Below, piece after piece: positions 16,946 to 26,032 of a stretch of DNA of 42,106 bases. The first letter of the stretch is position 1. Each line of letters opens with the position of its first letter. The DNA comes from Patescibacteria group bacterium (GTDB lineage: Bacteria; Patescibacteriota; Microgenomatia; Daviesbacterales; UBA10151): contig JAMCSY010000001.1 in NCBI GenBank assembly GCA_023379125.1, forward strand, positions 1-42,106, written 5' to 3'. The notes beneath the pieces were generated by a model that was given only the letters and a program-made list of their open reading frames with translations, ran no database searches and was not told the DNA's origin. The translations under genes and the position numbers were made by a program.

Positions 16946-18164
16946 ATCGTAGCGCTTCAATAGGAGAAAGGTTGGCTGCTTTTTGAGCAGGATACCAACC
17001 AAACAAAATCCCAATTCCTGCAGAGACTCCCATTGCCAAGCCTACAGAGGAAAGTGAAACAACAAAAGGTAAACTGATAATTTTAGACAAAACAAAAGAA
17101 AGAGTACTGCCAAGAAGCATACCTAGAATACCCCCAGTAAAAGTTAATATAATCGATTCTGCTAAAAATTGCGCAATTACTATTTTCTTCTTTGCACCCA
17201 GTGATTTTCTTAAACCAATTTCTCGTGTTCTTTCGGTAACTGTCACTAACATAATATTCATAATACCAATTCCTCCCACTAATAATGAAATAGCTGCAAT
17301 TCCTGACAGCAAAGCAGTAAATGTGCCTGTGACTTGAGTGGCTGCTCCTAAGATATCATTTTGAGATTGAATCGTAAAATCTGCCTGGGCTGGATTAGAT
17401 ATTTTATGCCGTGATAATAGTAAGTAGCCAACTTCATTTTCCGCTGCAGTCATTACATCAGCAGATTTGGCCTGGAGAGTAATATCACTCAAATAGCTTT
17501 CCCCAAAAATTTGCTTTTGGGCTGTCAACAAGGGAATAAAGACTATATCATCTTGATTAAAAAAACCACTCCCGCCTTTAGAAACAGTTACGCCAATGAC
17601 TCGAAAAGATTGACCGCTGATACGAATTGTCTTGCCAATTGCGTCACTATTATCACCATACAAATCGCTTGCTACTTGTGGGCCAATGACCGCTACTTTG
17701 CTCATTCCATCTACATCTTGCTGAGTAACAAAATTACCGCTTTGCATTGAGATATTATGAACTTCCTCATAAGCTGGCACTACTCCAACAACTTGCACAT
17801 TACTATTATTTTTCCCACTAGTGACTTGAGCTCGCCGCGACAGCTCAGGGGAAACCAATGAAACATCAGGTACTTGCCCAGAGTTCTGTATTGCTTGCGC
17901 ATCGGCATAGGTCAAGGTGGTTAACGAACCTGCTGCTCCCCTGACTCCACCAGTGCTGCTAGATGCTCCTGGAATAACAGTCAGCAAATTTGATCCTAAT
18001 GATTGAATTTGTGATTCAACAGATTTTTGACTAGCTTGACCCAATGAAACTAGCGCAATAACGCTACCAATACCAATCACAATGCCCAATGTTGCCAAAG
18101 CGGTTCTGAGCTTATTTAAAGTTAAAGCTTCAACTGCAGAACCAAGTAACGTAGTAAAGTCCAT
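16938..18164 (-). CDS. MacB-type ABC permease (FtsX fold)
   Basis: 408 residues. TM1 (LRTALATLGIVIGIGSVIAL) is preceded by the typical ALTLNKLR amphipathic start. A large periplasmic MacB_PCD domain (residues ~45-270) follows, then three C-terminal TMs with GGIGIMNIMLVTVTERTREIGLRKSLGA (split motif), ending YPAQKAANLSPIEALRYE. This is the mechanotransmission class (MacB/LolC). AAAGGAG lies 8 nt before the ATG, inside the end of the ATPase gene. With the adaptor and ATPase upstream it forms a MacAB-like complex without a visible outer-membrane partner, as expected for a cell lacking TolC. Confidence 0.93.
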   Translation of the reverse strand: MDFTTLLGSAVEALTLNKLRTALATLGIVIGIGSVIALVSLGQASQKSVESQIQSLGSNLLTVIPGASSSTGGVRGAAGSLTTLTYADAQAIQNSGQVPDVSLVSPELSRRAQVTSGKNNSNVQVVGVVPAYEEVHNISMQSGNFVTQQDVDGMSKVAVIGPQVASDLYGDNSDAIGKTIRISGQSFRVIGVTVSKGGSGFFNQDDIVFIPLLTAQKQIFGESYLSDITLQAKSADVMTAAENEVGYLLLSRHKISNPAQADFTIQSQNDILGAATQVTGTFTALLSGIAAISLLVGGIGIMNIMLVTVTERTREIGLRKSLGAKKKIVIAQFLAESIILTFTGGILGMLLGSTLSFVLSKIISLPFVVSLSSVGLAMGVSAGIGILFGWYPAQKAANLSPIEALRYE

Positions 18165-18166
18165 TT

Positions 18167-18880
18167 TTATCTCCTTTTATGATTGACTAGCCGTTGATTA
18201 TGTCCATCAGAATCTTCAACAATTTTACCATCACGTAAGATAATTATTCTTTTCGCATGCTCAGCAATATCTGGTTCATGAGTAATCATAATAATCGTAT
18301 GCCCCTGCTCATTAAGATCCTGAAAGATAGCCATAATTTCTTCACCTTGAGTGGAAGCCAAATTGCCAGTTGGCTCATCAGCCAAAATAATACTTGGATT
18401 CATTGACAGTGAACGAGCTATTGCTACTCGTTGTTGCTGGCCTCCTGAGAGTTGGCTAGAAGTATGATATAAACGGTCACCTAACCCCACCATCTCTAAT
18501 AATTCTTTAGCCCTTTTTTCTCTTTTATCTTCCTCAACCCCACCATAAACCATTGGCAACATAACATTTTTTAAAGCAGTAGTCCTCGGTAGTAAGTTAA
18601 AGGCTTGAAATACAAAACCAATTTTACGATTACGTATACCAGCTAAGTCGTCATCGGACAATTTACCAACTGCCTCCCCATCTAGTAAATATGTGCCATT
18701 GGTAGGTACATCTAAGGCTCCAATAATATGCATTAAAGTAGACTTACCAGATCCCGAAGGTCCCATAATGGCTACAAATTCACCTTTTTTAATACCAAAG
18801 GAAATATTAGCAAGAGCAACAGTTTCAACCGTACCAGTATTGTAAATTTTGGAGATATTGTTTAGTTCGATCATATCCAT
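18167..18880 (-). CDS. MacB/LolD-type ABC ATPase
   Basis: 237 residues. Walker A is GPSGSGKST, the Q-loop is [10 protein letters not shown], the signature is [15 protein letters not shown], Walker B is [12 protein letters not shown], and the H-loop is [11 protein letters not shown]. The D-loop reads NLAS where the family usually has NLDS, so the conserved Asp is replaced by Ala. Otherwise it has the normal length and motifs. It powers the FtsX-fold permease that follows after 2 nt. Confidence 0.94.
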   Translation of the reverse strand: MDMIELNNISKIYNTGTVETVALANISFGIKKGEFVAIMGPSGSGKSTLMHIIGALDVPTNGTYLLDGEAVGKLSDDDLAGIRNRKIGFVFQAFNLLPRTTALKNVMLPMVYGGVEEDKREKRAKELLEMVGLGDRLYHTSSQLSGGQQQRVAIARSLSMNPSIILADEPTGNLASTQGEEIMAIFQDLNEQGHTIIMITHEPDIAEHAKRIIILRDGKIVEDSDGHNQRLVNHKRR

Positions 18881-18907
18881 AGTTCATCTCTAATCCTTTC
18901 AAGTACA

Positions 18908-20182
18908 TTATCCACCTCGGCCACCCACAATTACACGCTCACCACCTCCAAAGGTTCTGTTACTACCACCAAAGATGGAAGTCGAAGATGAGGTTGTAGT
19001 TCCAGTCGTCAGCGCACCAACTACCACAGCCTGTCCCTCTGACAGACCAGAAGTAATTTCAGTCTCCGAATCAGAGGCAATCCCTGTTTGGACATCTACT
19101 AAACTAACTTGACCATTTTGCAAAACCCTCACCTGAGTTTGATTATTATTAGTTACTATCGCTGAGTTAGGAACTATCAAGACATTGTTTTTCACATCAG
19201 TGATAATATTAGCGCTAGCCGACATATTAGGATAAATATTATCCGCGCCATCATCTAAAGTAATAATTGCTGGGTAGGTGGTAACACCCGAAGAAACACT
19301 GCCAGTAGTATCAATGCTTGCTATCTTGCCAGTAAAAGTCTTGTCTGGGAAAGCATCTAAAGTCAGTGTAGCTTTTTGGCCGATCTTAACATTAGGGGCA
19401 TCTATTTCGGATAAATCCACCTGAACTTGAACTGGCCCTTGCAAGGTCACTGAGCCAATTTTAGTAGGAATACTTCCAGAAGAACTGTTGCTAGAGGTAG
19501 AAGTAGTCACTAGGGCTCCAGGAGTGATTGTTAAATCATTAATAACTCCGCTGGCTGGAGCAGTAATCGTCGAAGAGATTTGTTGATAGGACATCCAAGC
19601 GCTAGTCAAATTAGTTTTCGCTTGCTCGATAACAATCTGCTGGTTTTTATAATTTGCCTCTGCAGCCAGCCATGTAGCATTTTCTTCAATATATGTAGGG
19701 TCTGTTGTATCCAAATCTCTTGCCACAGCATCATTAATAAATTTTTGATTGGCAGTAAAGAGAGTGTTTTGCAAAGTGTTTAAAGAGGCATTAGCACTAT
19801 TTAAGCTATTTTGTGCTTGTAAGTAGCTAGACCAAGCAGCTGCTTGTTTTTGCTGTGTGGTTGAGTCAGGTTGAATTTGAGCAATTGTTTGCCCTTGTGT
19901 TACTTGATCTCCATCCTTTACTAATACCTGACTTACAACTCCAGATGCTTCGGTAGTTACTGGTAAATCTTTACTGGTTACTACACTGCCGGATGCAGAG
20001 ACTGTTTGCACTACTGTACCTTTAGTCACCGTAGCAGTCTGATATTCCGGCTGGGTTGTAGTTGTAAAAATTGCTTTGCGACCAAAATAAATCGCTACCG
20101 CCAAAACGACAATAAGCAACAAAGCTAATATTTTATGTCTTAGCAAAAAGCTGCTTAGCTTTTTAAAAAAATTAATTAACAT
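18908..20182 (-). CDS. HlyD/MacA-type membrane fusion protein
   Basis: 424 residues. A TM anchor (residues ~13-33, LLRHKILALLLIVVLAVAIYF) is followed by a lipoyl/barrel-sandwich half (VVQTVSASGSVVTSKDLPV ... VLVKDGDQVTQGQTIAQIQPD), a coiled-coil hairpin (residues ~115-200), the second lipoyl half (ISSTITAPASGVINDLTITPG) and a beta-barrel domain. The C-terminus is Gly/Arg-rich. It is the first gene of the efflux operon. In this probably monoderm-like cell it would link the MacB permease to the wall rather than to an outer-membrane channel. Confidence 0.92.
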   Translation of the reverse strand: MLINFFKKLSSFLLRHKILALLLIVVLAVAIYFGRKAIFTTTTQPEYQTATVTKGTVVQTVSASGSVVTSKDLPVTTEASGVVSQVLVKDGDQVTQGQTIAQIQPDSTTQQKQAAAWSSYLQAQNSLNSANASLNTLQNTLFTANQKFINDAVARDLDTTDPTYIEENATWLAAEANYKNQQIVIEQAKTNLTSAWMSYQQISSTITAPASGVINDLTITPGALVTTSTSSNSSSGSIPTKIGSVTLQGPVQVQVDLSEIDAPNVKIGQKATLTLDAFPDKTFTGKIASIDTTGSVSSGVTTYPAIITLDDGADNIYPNMSASANIITDVKNNVLIVPNSAIVTNNNQTQVRVLQNGQVSLVDVQTGIASDSETEITSGLSEGQAVVVGALTTGTTTSSSTSIFGGSNRTFGGGERVIVGGRGG

Positions 20183-20215
20183 AGCAAAATCTTTCTTCTT
20201 ATGGGCAATTAAACT

Positions 20216-20251
20216 GTTATATTATCTTGATAATACCTGAAGAATACCTGA
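20216..20251 (-). promoter_or_regulatory. 11-bp-phased direct repeats upstream of the efflux operon
   Basis: AATACCTGA occurs at 20232-20240 and again at 20243-20251, an exact 9-bp direct repeat with an 11-bp period (plus-strand reading; TCAGGTATT in operon orientation). A -10-like GATAAT (20221-20226) or TATAAC (20216-20221) follows, with no good -35. This arrangement is typical of OmpR/PhoB-family activators that replace the -35. The regulator is not encoded in the window. Confidence 0.5.
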
Positions 20252-20341
20252 GAAATATATTACAAACATATTAAATTTACACTACCTTATTTTTATAACA
20301 TAGTATTTTTCCAGTGAATTTTTACTTTTTTATTGAATTAA

Positions 20342-20370
20342 TTGACACTCAATCTGGGCATTGTTACGAT
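20342..20370 (+). promoter_or_regulatory. Promoter of the sensor kinase gene at 20400
   Basis: TTGACA (20342-20347), 17-bp spacer, TACGAT (20365-20370), about 29 nt before the ATG. Confidence 0.6.
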
Positions 20371-20399
20371 GAAATAGGAGTTTATTACCTAAATTTTTT

Positions 20400-21905
20400 A
20401 TGGCTGAGGAGAAACATTTATTTAGTAAAATATTGCTGACTTCAGCTGTCTGCACTTTTCTCTTTGGTGTATTCTTGCTTGCTTCTACATATTACTTTGT
20501 AGGTTATAGTGTTGCCAATTCTTATTTGTTAATTCTGGTAACACTGCTTGCGATTGTTATCTTTTTCTCTCTTTGTCTTTTTTTGATCTGGCTAGATTTG
20601 AGACCTCTTAAATACTTATATAATCAAATAAAATCTGGGCAACTTGCAAATAAGACACAACCTCTACAAGTTCACTCTACAGACGAGATAGGTTTTATCA
20701 CTGAATATATCGATCGTCTGACTAATAAAACCCTGCAACCCAAAGTCCAAACTGCCACCACGCCAGGCAATTTAATTGTTCCTGTGGAAGAAATGCGTCA
20801 TACTCTGAGCTCATTATCAGACGGTGTGGCAATTTTGGATTCAGCTTCAAAAATAATCTTCAGCAATCCAGTTTTTGAAAAACTAACACATTTTTCAATG
20901 AGTGAAATTGTCAATAAACCCGTTGACACTGTGCTTAGATTTCAGGATCAGACTGGACACTTAACCAATTTTGAAACTCTTTATTCAACAATCTTTGTCA
21001 ACCTAGATGGTAATGTCCATTCGGGCCAAGCAATTAATATAATCGGCAAGGGAGATGTTAAAAGCCAGGTAAGTATTAGTATCCATAAATTAGCTAGCAA
21101 TCCAACTGCCCCAATATACTTTCTGATACTGCACAATCTTACAGAAGAAAAAATCTTTCAACAAATGCAGATTGACTTTGTCTCAATGGCTTCTCATGAA
21201 TTTCGTACTCCACTGACGAGCATTATTAACTACCTATCGGTACTAAACGAGGAAGCACGCAGCAAACTCGACCCATCACAGCAACAACTACTTGATCGAG
21301 CTAGCGCCAGTGCTCAGCAACTATCTAGCTTGGTTGGAAATATTTTAAATGTGGCCAAGATTGAAAGAGGGAGCTTAACAGTTGCTCTAGAAATAGTAGA
21401 TTGGAAAAAACTAGTTTTGGATGTTGTCCAAGACAACAAGACAGAAGCTCTACACAAAAATATTACCTTAGAAACAAAAATTCCAGAAAACGATCTACCA
21501 AAGATAAAAGCTGATCCGATTAGAATCAAGGAAGTTTTAAATAATTTAATAACTAACGCTATTACTTACACTCGAGAGGGAGGGAAAATTGAAGTTGGTG
21601 TGCAACTGACAGATCACCAAATACTTACCTATGTGAAGGATAACGGAATTGGTATCTCTAAAGAGGCTATCCCTCATCTGTTTACCAAATTCTATCGTGC
21701 CCCTGGAGCTTTGGCCCAAATGTACAAAGGAAACGGTCTAGGTCTTTATCTTGCCAAATCCATTATCGATTTACACCATGGGAAGATTTGGGTTGAGTCT
21801 CAAGCTGGCAATGGTTCCACTTTTTTCTTCACCTTACCAACAGAAGAAGCTTTTAGTCAAACTCCAACGATCGTGGAACTAAACAAATACTCAAACATAC
21901 ATTGA
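20400..21905 (+). CDS. Two-TM sensor histidine kinase with PAS domain
   Basis: 501 residues. Two TM segments (residues ~10-31 and ~40-65) enclose a very short loop, followed by a HAMP-like linker (DLRPLKYLYNQIKSGQ), a PAS domain (LSSLSDGVAILDSASKIIFSN), HisKA with the phospho-acceptor His in SMASHEFRTPLTS, and HATPase with NLITNAITYT, DNGIGIS and GNGLGLYLAKS. The tiny outside loop suggests sensing in the membrane or through PAS. It precedes a receiver-only regulator by 52 nt, and the two probably form one pathway. Confidence 0.93.
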   Translation: MAEEKHLFSKILLTSAVCTFLFGVFLLASTYYFVGYSVANSYLLILVTLLAIVIFFSLCLFLIWLDLRPLKYLYNQIKSGQLANKTQPLQVHSTDEIGFITEYIDRLTNKTLQPKVQTATTPGNLIVPVEEMRHTLSSLSDGVAILDSASKIIFSNPVFEKLTHFSMSEIVNKPVDTVLRFQDQTGHLTNFETLYSTIFVNLDGNVHSGQAINIIGKGDVKSQVSISIHKLASNPTAPIYFLILHNLTEEKIFQQMQIDFVSMASHEFRTPLTSIINYLSVLNEEARSKLDPSQQQLLDRASASAQQLSSLVGNILNVAKIERGSLTVALEIVDWKKLVLDVVQDNKTEALHKNITLETKIPENDLPKIKADPIRIKEVLNNLITNAITYTREGGKIEVGVQLTDHQILTYVKDNGIGISKEAIPHLFTKFYRAPGALAQMYKGNGLGLYLAKSIIDLHHGKIWVESQAGNGSTFFFTLPTEEAFSQTPTIVELNKYSNIH

Positions 21906-21930
21906 CAAGCATGAAAATTCTTTTCATACT
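21902..21930 (+). promoter_or_regulatory. Promoter of the receiver-domain gene
   Basis: TTGACA (21902-21907, overlapping the kinase stop), 17-bp spacer, CATACT (21925-21930). It allows the regulator to be expressed independently of the kinase. Confidence 0.5.
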
Positions 21931-21957
21931 TAAATAAAGGGTAAACTACCTTATTAT

Positions 21958-22398
21958 ATGGACAATCAGCCACCAGTTACCGCGAGCACACCTAATCAAA
22001 CAAAAAACATTGTTATTATTGAGGATGAAACATTTATTGCGGATATTTATGCTCGTGAATTTACCAAAGCAGGCTTCCAAGTTAAGGTTGCTAACGATGG
22101 TCCTTCAGGTCTTAAGCTGTTAACAGAAGAGCGCTTTGATATCTTACTACTAGATATAATGCTTCCTGGCATGCATGGTCTGGAAGTCTTAAGACAATGG
22201 CGAATCAAAAACCCCAGCTCAAACATGCCGGTACTTCTATTAACTAACTTAGGGCAAGACGAGGTAATCAAAGAAGCATTTAATCTTGGTGCACAGGGCT
22301 ACTTAATAAAATCATCATACACACCACAACAAGTTGTTGCTGAAGTTAAAAATGCTCTTTCTGGACAACCTCCTAAAAATCCTATTCCTGCATCATAA
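21958..22398 (+). CDS. Receiver-only response regulator
   Basis: 146 residues: a short disordered start, then one CheY-like receiver domain with the acidic pair (IIEDETF), the phospho-acceptor Asp in ILLLDIMLPG, the Thr in LLLTNLGQD and the Lys in GYLIKSSY. No DNA-binding or enzymatic output follows; the protein ends about 10 residues after the domain. It probably acts by protein contact, as CheY or Spo0F do, or as a phosphate shuttle from the kinase upstream. Confidence 0.92.
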   Translation: MDNQPPVTASTPNQTKNIVIIEDETFIADIYAREFTKAGFQVKVANDGPSGLKLLTEERFDILLLDIMLPGMHGLEVLRQWRIKNPSSNMPVLLLTNLGQDEVIKEAFNLGAQGYLIKSSYTPQQVVAEVKNALSGQPPKNPIPAS

Positions 22399-22491
22399 CT
22401 AATTGCTGGTTACTTACTTTTATAGGTAGTTTTATAATTTACAAAGAAATGTGATTCTCTACTACGGTAGGATCAATAGTACTTAATTAGT

Positions 22492-22497
22492 TATAAT
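22492..22497 (+). promoter_or_regulatory. -10 box of a leaderless DUF2127 gene
   Basis: A perfect TATAAT lies 6 nt before the ATG at 22504, so the transcript should start at the start codon. No good -35 is seen. Confidence 0.5.
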
Positions 22498-22503
22498 ATT
22501 AAT

Positions 22504-23016
22504 ATGGCAAAACGCAATCTTGAGGATAGTTTAGAAAAAGAGCTACACGTCTCCCGCTTAATTATTATTTATAAATTCAGTCTGGGATTAATTGAAATAA
22601 TTCTGGGGTTGGGCGTTATTTTCTTTGGTCAAAAAGTTCTTGATTTATATCAGAACTATAAGTATCAAGAGCTTTTTGAAGATCCTCATGATCTATTAGT
22701 CAACCTTTTAGATCGAGTTGTCCCCTTTGCCCAAAACCACCAATCTTCGATAATAATTATTTTATTTTTGTTAGGTTTTGTTAAAATTATTGGCTCAATT
22801 GGACTTCTATACCACAAGCACTGGGGATTAGATTTATTAATTGTGCTAACAATTGCTCTCTTGCCATTTGAGGCATACCATCTTTTATCTGACCCTAATT
22901 TGACTAAGACTGCCTACTTTTTTATTAATATCTTGATTGCACTTTATCTAGTCAACTTCAGACCAAAAGAGTATTTTGTCAATGTACATCATCGTATCAA
23001 ACATCGACGTTTCTAA
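22504..23016 (+). CDS. DUF2127-family membrane protein
   Basis: 170 residues with four TM segments: IIYKFSLGLIEIILGLGVIF, IIIILFLLGFVKIIGSIGLL, LDLLIVLTIALLPFEAYHLL and a final FFINILIALYLVNF. The KFSLGLIEIILG...HKHWGL...EAYHLL pattern is that of the DUF2127/COG3305 predicted membrane proteins, whose function is unknown. It is transcribed alone and convergent with the orphans at 23023-23832. Confidence 0.75.
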   Translation: MAKRNLEDSLEKELHVSRLIIIYKFSLGLIEIILGLGVIFFGQKVLDLYQNYKYQELFEDPHDLLVNLLDRVVPFAQNHQSSIIIILFLLGFVKIIGSIGLLYHKHWGLDLLIVLTIALLPFEAYHLLSDPNLTKTAYFFINILIALYLVNFRPKEYFVNVHHRIKHRRF

Positions 23017-23022
23017 AACAGA

Positions 23023-23304
23023 TTAAAGTTGTTTAATTAGAATACTGAGGTCAGTAAAATCGCTATCCAACACCTCTGGATTAACTAAGTTGAGTTGTTG
23101 CTGAAGATTAGTTGACCCGTCAAATTGGAAGATTATTGGGGTTGGTGTCGATATGGGTGTTGGTGCAACACTTTCCATAGAATCTACAGATAATGGTGTA
23201 GTTAAGCTAACACTTGAACTCTGATGATTTTGAGCATACCCAAAAAATAATCCTCCGAATGTAATTATCAATACTAATAGTATTCCTAACAACCAACTTC
23301 TCAT
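23023..23304 (-). CDS. 93-aa anchored protein of unknown function
   Basis: One N-terminal TM (residues 4-24) followed by a Ser/Thr/Pro-rich outside segment (VAPTPISTPTPIIFQF) and a short C-terminal helix region. No Cys and no recognised domain. It starts 3 nt after the stop of the 174-aa gene, so the two are one operon. The proline-rich linker is like those of surface proteins in this window. Confidence 0.6.
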   Translation of the reverse strand: MRSWLLGILLVLIITFGGLFFGYAQNHQSSSVSLTTPLSVDSMESVAPTPISTPTPIIFQFDGSTNLQQQLNLVNPEVLDSDFTDLSILIKQL

Positions 23305-23307
23305 AAA

Positions 23308-23832
23308 TTATTTTTCATAATAATCTAGTGCTTTCTGAGTTGCTGTTTTGGCATTTAAAATCTTACTTCTAAGCGTGAGTAGATTTGTTTTTAGATTTTT
23401 CATACTGGTAGTCACTGCCCCAACTAAACCATTGTTAGAAATTTGGGGCGTGTAATCCTGCACTTTTTGATAAGCTATCGCTTCTTCAGCATAGTTGATA
23501 GAATAGGCTGCAGAGTCCAACGGTGTATTTCCTTGTCCATAAGCCACTCTGGTTGAGGTAACACTCTGTCTATTTTTCTCTTCCTCCAAAACAGCCGCCA
23601 ATCTGGCAATATCCACATCAAACCTTGCACAAACAGCCAGGTTGATTGTCTTTAGCATCTGATCGGCCTGCATTACCAACTGCTTTTTAGTCTGATCTTG
23701 CATCTTAGTCAAATTGTTATTAAAGTCAGATCTTTTTGCCTGATAAATATCTTCAGGCGTAGTCCGCGCGAAAATTGGTGCTGTGTAAACTAAGAGAATC
23801 AAACTCAAAAGTAACATTAGTAAAATTCTCAT
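23308..23832 (-). CDS. 174-aa secreted helical protein of unknown function
   Basis: A typical signal peptide (MRILLMLLLSLILLVYTAPIFA, split cleavage near residue 22) is followed by a highly helical, Lys/Gln-rich domain (IYQAKRSDFNNNLTKMQDQTKKQ) with one Cys. It has the character of a small periplasmic or surface coiled-coil protein. No family is recognised. It forms a two-gene operon with the 93-aa anchored protein and has its own promoter. Confidence 0.65.
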   Translation of the reverse strand: MRILLMLLLSLILLVYTAPIFARTTPEDIYQAKRSDFNNNLTKMQDQTKKQLVMQADQMLKTINLAVCARFDVDIARLAAVLEEEKNRQSVTSTRVAYGQGNTPLDSAAYSINYAEEAIAYQKVQDYTPQISNNGLVGAVTTSMKNLKTNLLTLRSKILNAKTATQKALDYYEK

Positions 23833-23851
23833 CGCATAAGGGTGTACCTAA

Positions 23852-23881
23852 ATTATCCCGGAAGTAATCTTTCTCAGTCAA
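23852..23881 (-). promoter_or_regulatory. Promoter of the 174-aa/93-aa operon
   Basis: On the minus strand: TTGACT (23876-23881), 18-bp spacer, GATAAT (23852-23857), about 20 nt before the ATG at 23832. Confidence 0.55.
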
Positions 23882-23891
23882 CTAGCTAATA

Positions 23892-25895
23892 TTAGTGTAG
23901 GAATGGAACTATTAATAAAGCAACAATGTTTGCTACTTTAATCATTGGATTAATAGCTGGTCCAGCAGTGTCTTTATATGGGTCTCCAACAGTATCACCC
24001 GTGACTGATGCAGCATGGGTATCTGACCCTTTACCTCCATGGTTACCAGCCTCAATATATTTTTTAGCATTATCCCAAGCAGCTCCACCAGTTGTCATTG
24101 AGATAGCCACAAACAGACCTGTAATGATTGTTCCCATTAAGACTCCGCCTAAAGCAACTGGGCCCAAAATAAAACCTACCAACAGTGGGATAGTCACTGG
24201 AATTAAAGCTGGAATTAACATTTCTTTTTGAGCTGTCCCAGTTACAATAGATACTGCAGAAGCATAATCAGGTTTACCTTTCCCTTCCATAATCCCTTTG
24301 ATCTCTCGGAATTGACGTCTAACTTCTTCAACCACTGCTGCCCCAGCTTTGCCTACTGCTTCCATTGCCAAAGCTCCAAAGAGATATGGCAAAGCTCCAC
24401 CAATAAACAAACCAACAACCACCAATGGATCATCAATTTTAAAAACTAAACTTGTCCCTAACTTAGCAAATTCCTGGACATATGCTGAAAATAATACTAA
24501 TGCAGCTAAACCTGCTGAGGCAATAGCGTAGCCTTTAGTCACTGCTTTGGTGGTGTTCCCAACCGCATCTAAAGGATCGGTATTATCCCTTACCTTTTGT
24601 GGTAAGCCAGCCATTTCTGCAATCCCACCAGCGTTATCAGTAATTGGCCCAAATGCATCAATAGCTACCACAATTCCTGCCAAAGACAACATTGCTACCA
24701 CCGCTAAAGCAATTCCATAAATTCCGTTTAAAGCAAAGCTAAACAAAATTGCGGCTGAAATCAGGATGATTGGAGCAAAGGTGGCTTTCATCGAGTTTGC
24801 CAATCCAGCAATAATGTTGGTAGCTGAACCAGTCCGAGAAGCATTAGCAATATGTTGGACAGGAGCATATTGTGTACCTGTGTAGTATTCAGTAATCAAC
24901 ACCATTCCACCAGTCACCAGAAGGCCAACTAGAGTAGAAAGAAACATATTAGTGGTGTTGACTAAAGTATTTTGCCCCATCATCGCCTGGGTAACAAAAT
25001 AGAAGGCAAGACCAGCTAATACAACAGTAATAATTAAACCTTTATACAAAGCTCCCATAATATTTTTACCAGTGAGCCTAACGAAAAGACTCCCAATAAT
25101 GGAAGCAAAAATTGATACAGCTAGCAGAGTTAACGGGTAACCTACAAAATTGCTAGAACCCTGGGATAAAATTTGCCCAAGCAGCAAAGCCGCTATTGCT
25201 GTGACTACATAAGTCTCAAAAATATCAGCGGCCATCCCAGCATCATCTCCCACATTATCTCCTACATTATCAGCGATCACTGCTGGATTTCTCGGATCAT
25301 CCTCAGGAATTTTTGCTTCAACTTTACCGACTAGATCAGCTCCTACGTCAGCACCCTTAGTATAAATCCCTCCCCCTAACCTGGCAAAGACTGAGATCAA
25401 CGAACCACCAAATCCCAAAGTAACTAGAGCTGAGAGATTATGAGTCACATCATAAAAACCAATAACTGCCAACAAAGCCAAACCCACTACTAAAAACCCA
25501 GTTACCGCACCACCCTTGTAGGCCACTCCAAAGGCTTCTGACAAGCCACTTTTAGCAGCCTCTGCACAACGCACATTCGCTCTAACAGCCACATTCATTC
25601 CAATAAAACCTGCTAAAGCTGAGAAAAACGCTCCAATTAAAAAACCAATTGCGGAAGTTACTCCTAAAGTAAGAGAAATTCCAATTGCTAAAAGCACTGC
25701 TACCAAAGCTACTACCCGATATTGTTTAGTTAGATAAGCAGTGGCTCCCTCTTGGATAGCGGAGGCAATTTGACGCATTTTCTCGTCACCAGCTGGCAGC
25801 TTTAATATCCACCAACTTAAGAGTAGCCCATAAACTAAAGCAGCCAATCCGCCAGCAATAATTATTAAATTAGAATATTTTAAGATAAAGTCCAT
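23892..25895 (-). CDS. hppA: Membrane H+-translocating pyrophosphatase, K+-independent type
   Basis: 667 residues with about 16 TM segments. The substrate-site signatures are present: [39 protein letters not shown] and the C-terminal DNAKKYIE...[19 protein letters not shown] region (split). The residue pair that sets potassium dependence reads GNTTKA, with Lys where K+-dependent enzymes have Ala, so a K+-insensitive proton pump is expected. It couples PPi hydrolysis to proton export, useful in a fermentative cell. AGGAA precedes the ATG. Confidence 0.96.
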   Translation of the reverse strand: MDFILKYSNLIIIAGGLAALVYGLLLSWWILKLPAGDEKMRQIASAIQEGATAYLTKQYRVVALVAVLLAIGISLTLGVTSAIGFLIGAFFSALAGFIGMNVAVRANVRCAEAAKSGLSEAFGVAYKGGAVTGFLVVGLALLAVIGFYDVTHNLSALVTLGFGGSLISVFARLGGGIYTKGADVGADLVGKVEAKIPEDDPRNPAVIADNVGDNVGDDAGMAADIFETYVVTAIAALLLGQILSQGSSNFVGYPLTLLAVSIFASIIGSLFVRLTGKNIMGALYKGLIITVVLAGLAFYFVTQAMMGQNTLVNTTNMFLSTLVGLLVTGGMVLITEYYTGTQYAPVQHIANASRTGSATNIIAGLANSMKATFAPIILISAAILFSFALNGIYGIALAVVAMLSLAGIVVAIDAFGPITDNAGGIAEMAGLPQKVRDNTDPLDAVGNTTKAVTKGYAIASAGLAALVLFSAYVQEFAKLGTSLVFKIDDPLVVVGLFIGGALPYLFGALAMEAVGKAGAAVVEEVRRQFREIKGIMEGKGKPDYASAVSIVTGTAQKEMLIPALIPVTIPLLVGFILGPVALGGVLMGTIITGLFVAISMTTGGAAWDNAKKYIEAGNHGGKGSDTHAASVTGDTVGDPYKDTAGPAINPMIKVANIVALLIVPFLH

Positions 25896-25907
25896 TTGAC
25901 GTTCCTA

Positions 25908-25936
25908 AATTTACTATGAGTTAGACTGGAAGTCAA
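25908..25936 (-). promoter_or_regulatory. hppA promoter
   Basis: On the minus strand: TTGACT (25931-25936), 17-bp spacer, TAAATT (25908-25913), 12 nt before the ATG. The AGGAA ribosome site falls near the expected 5' end. Confidence 0.5.
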
Positions 25937-25955
25937 TACCTCAAAGTAAATAACC

Positions 25956-25992
25956 TTAATTTTTCCCTGATCTCAGCTTAAGGAAAAATTAA
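25956..25992. terminator. 11-bp inverted repeat between lon and hppA
   Basis: TTAATTTTTCC (25956-25966) pairs perfectly with GGAAAAATTAA (25982-25992) around a 15-nt loop that itself contains CTGA-TC-TCAG. It lies about 40 bp after the lon stop and upstream of the hppA promoter. It is AT-rich with T-runs inside the stem, and the role is most likely lon termination. Confidence 0.45.
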
Positions 25993-26032
25993 TTCTTAGT
26001 CAATGGTTTACCAAAGAGTGTTGAGTAGTTTG

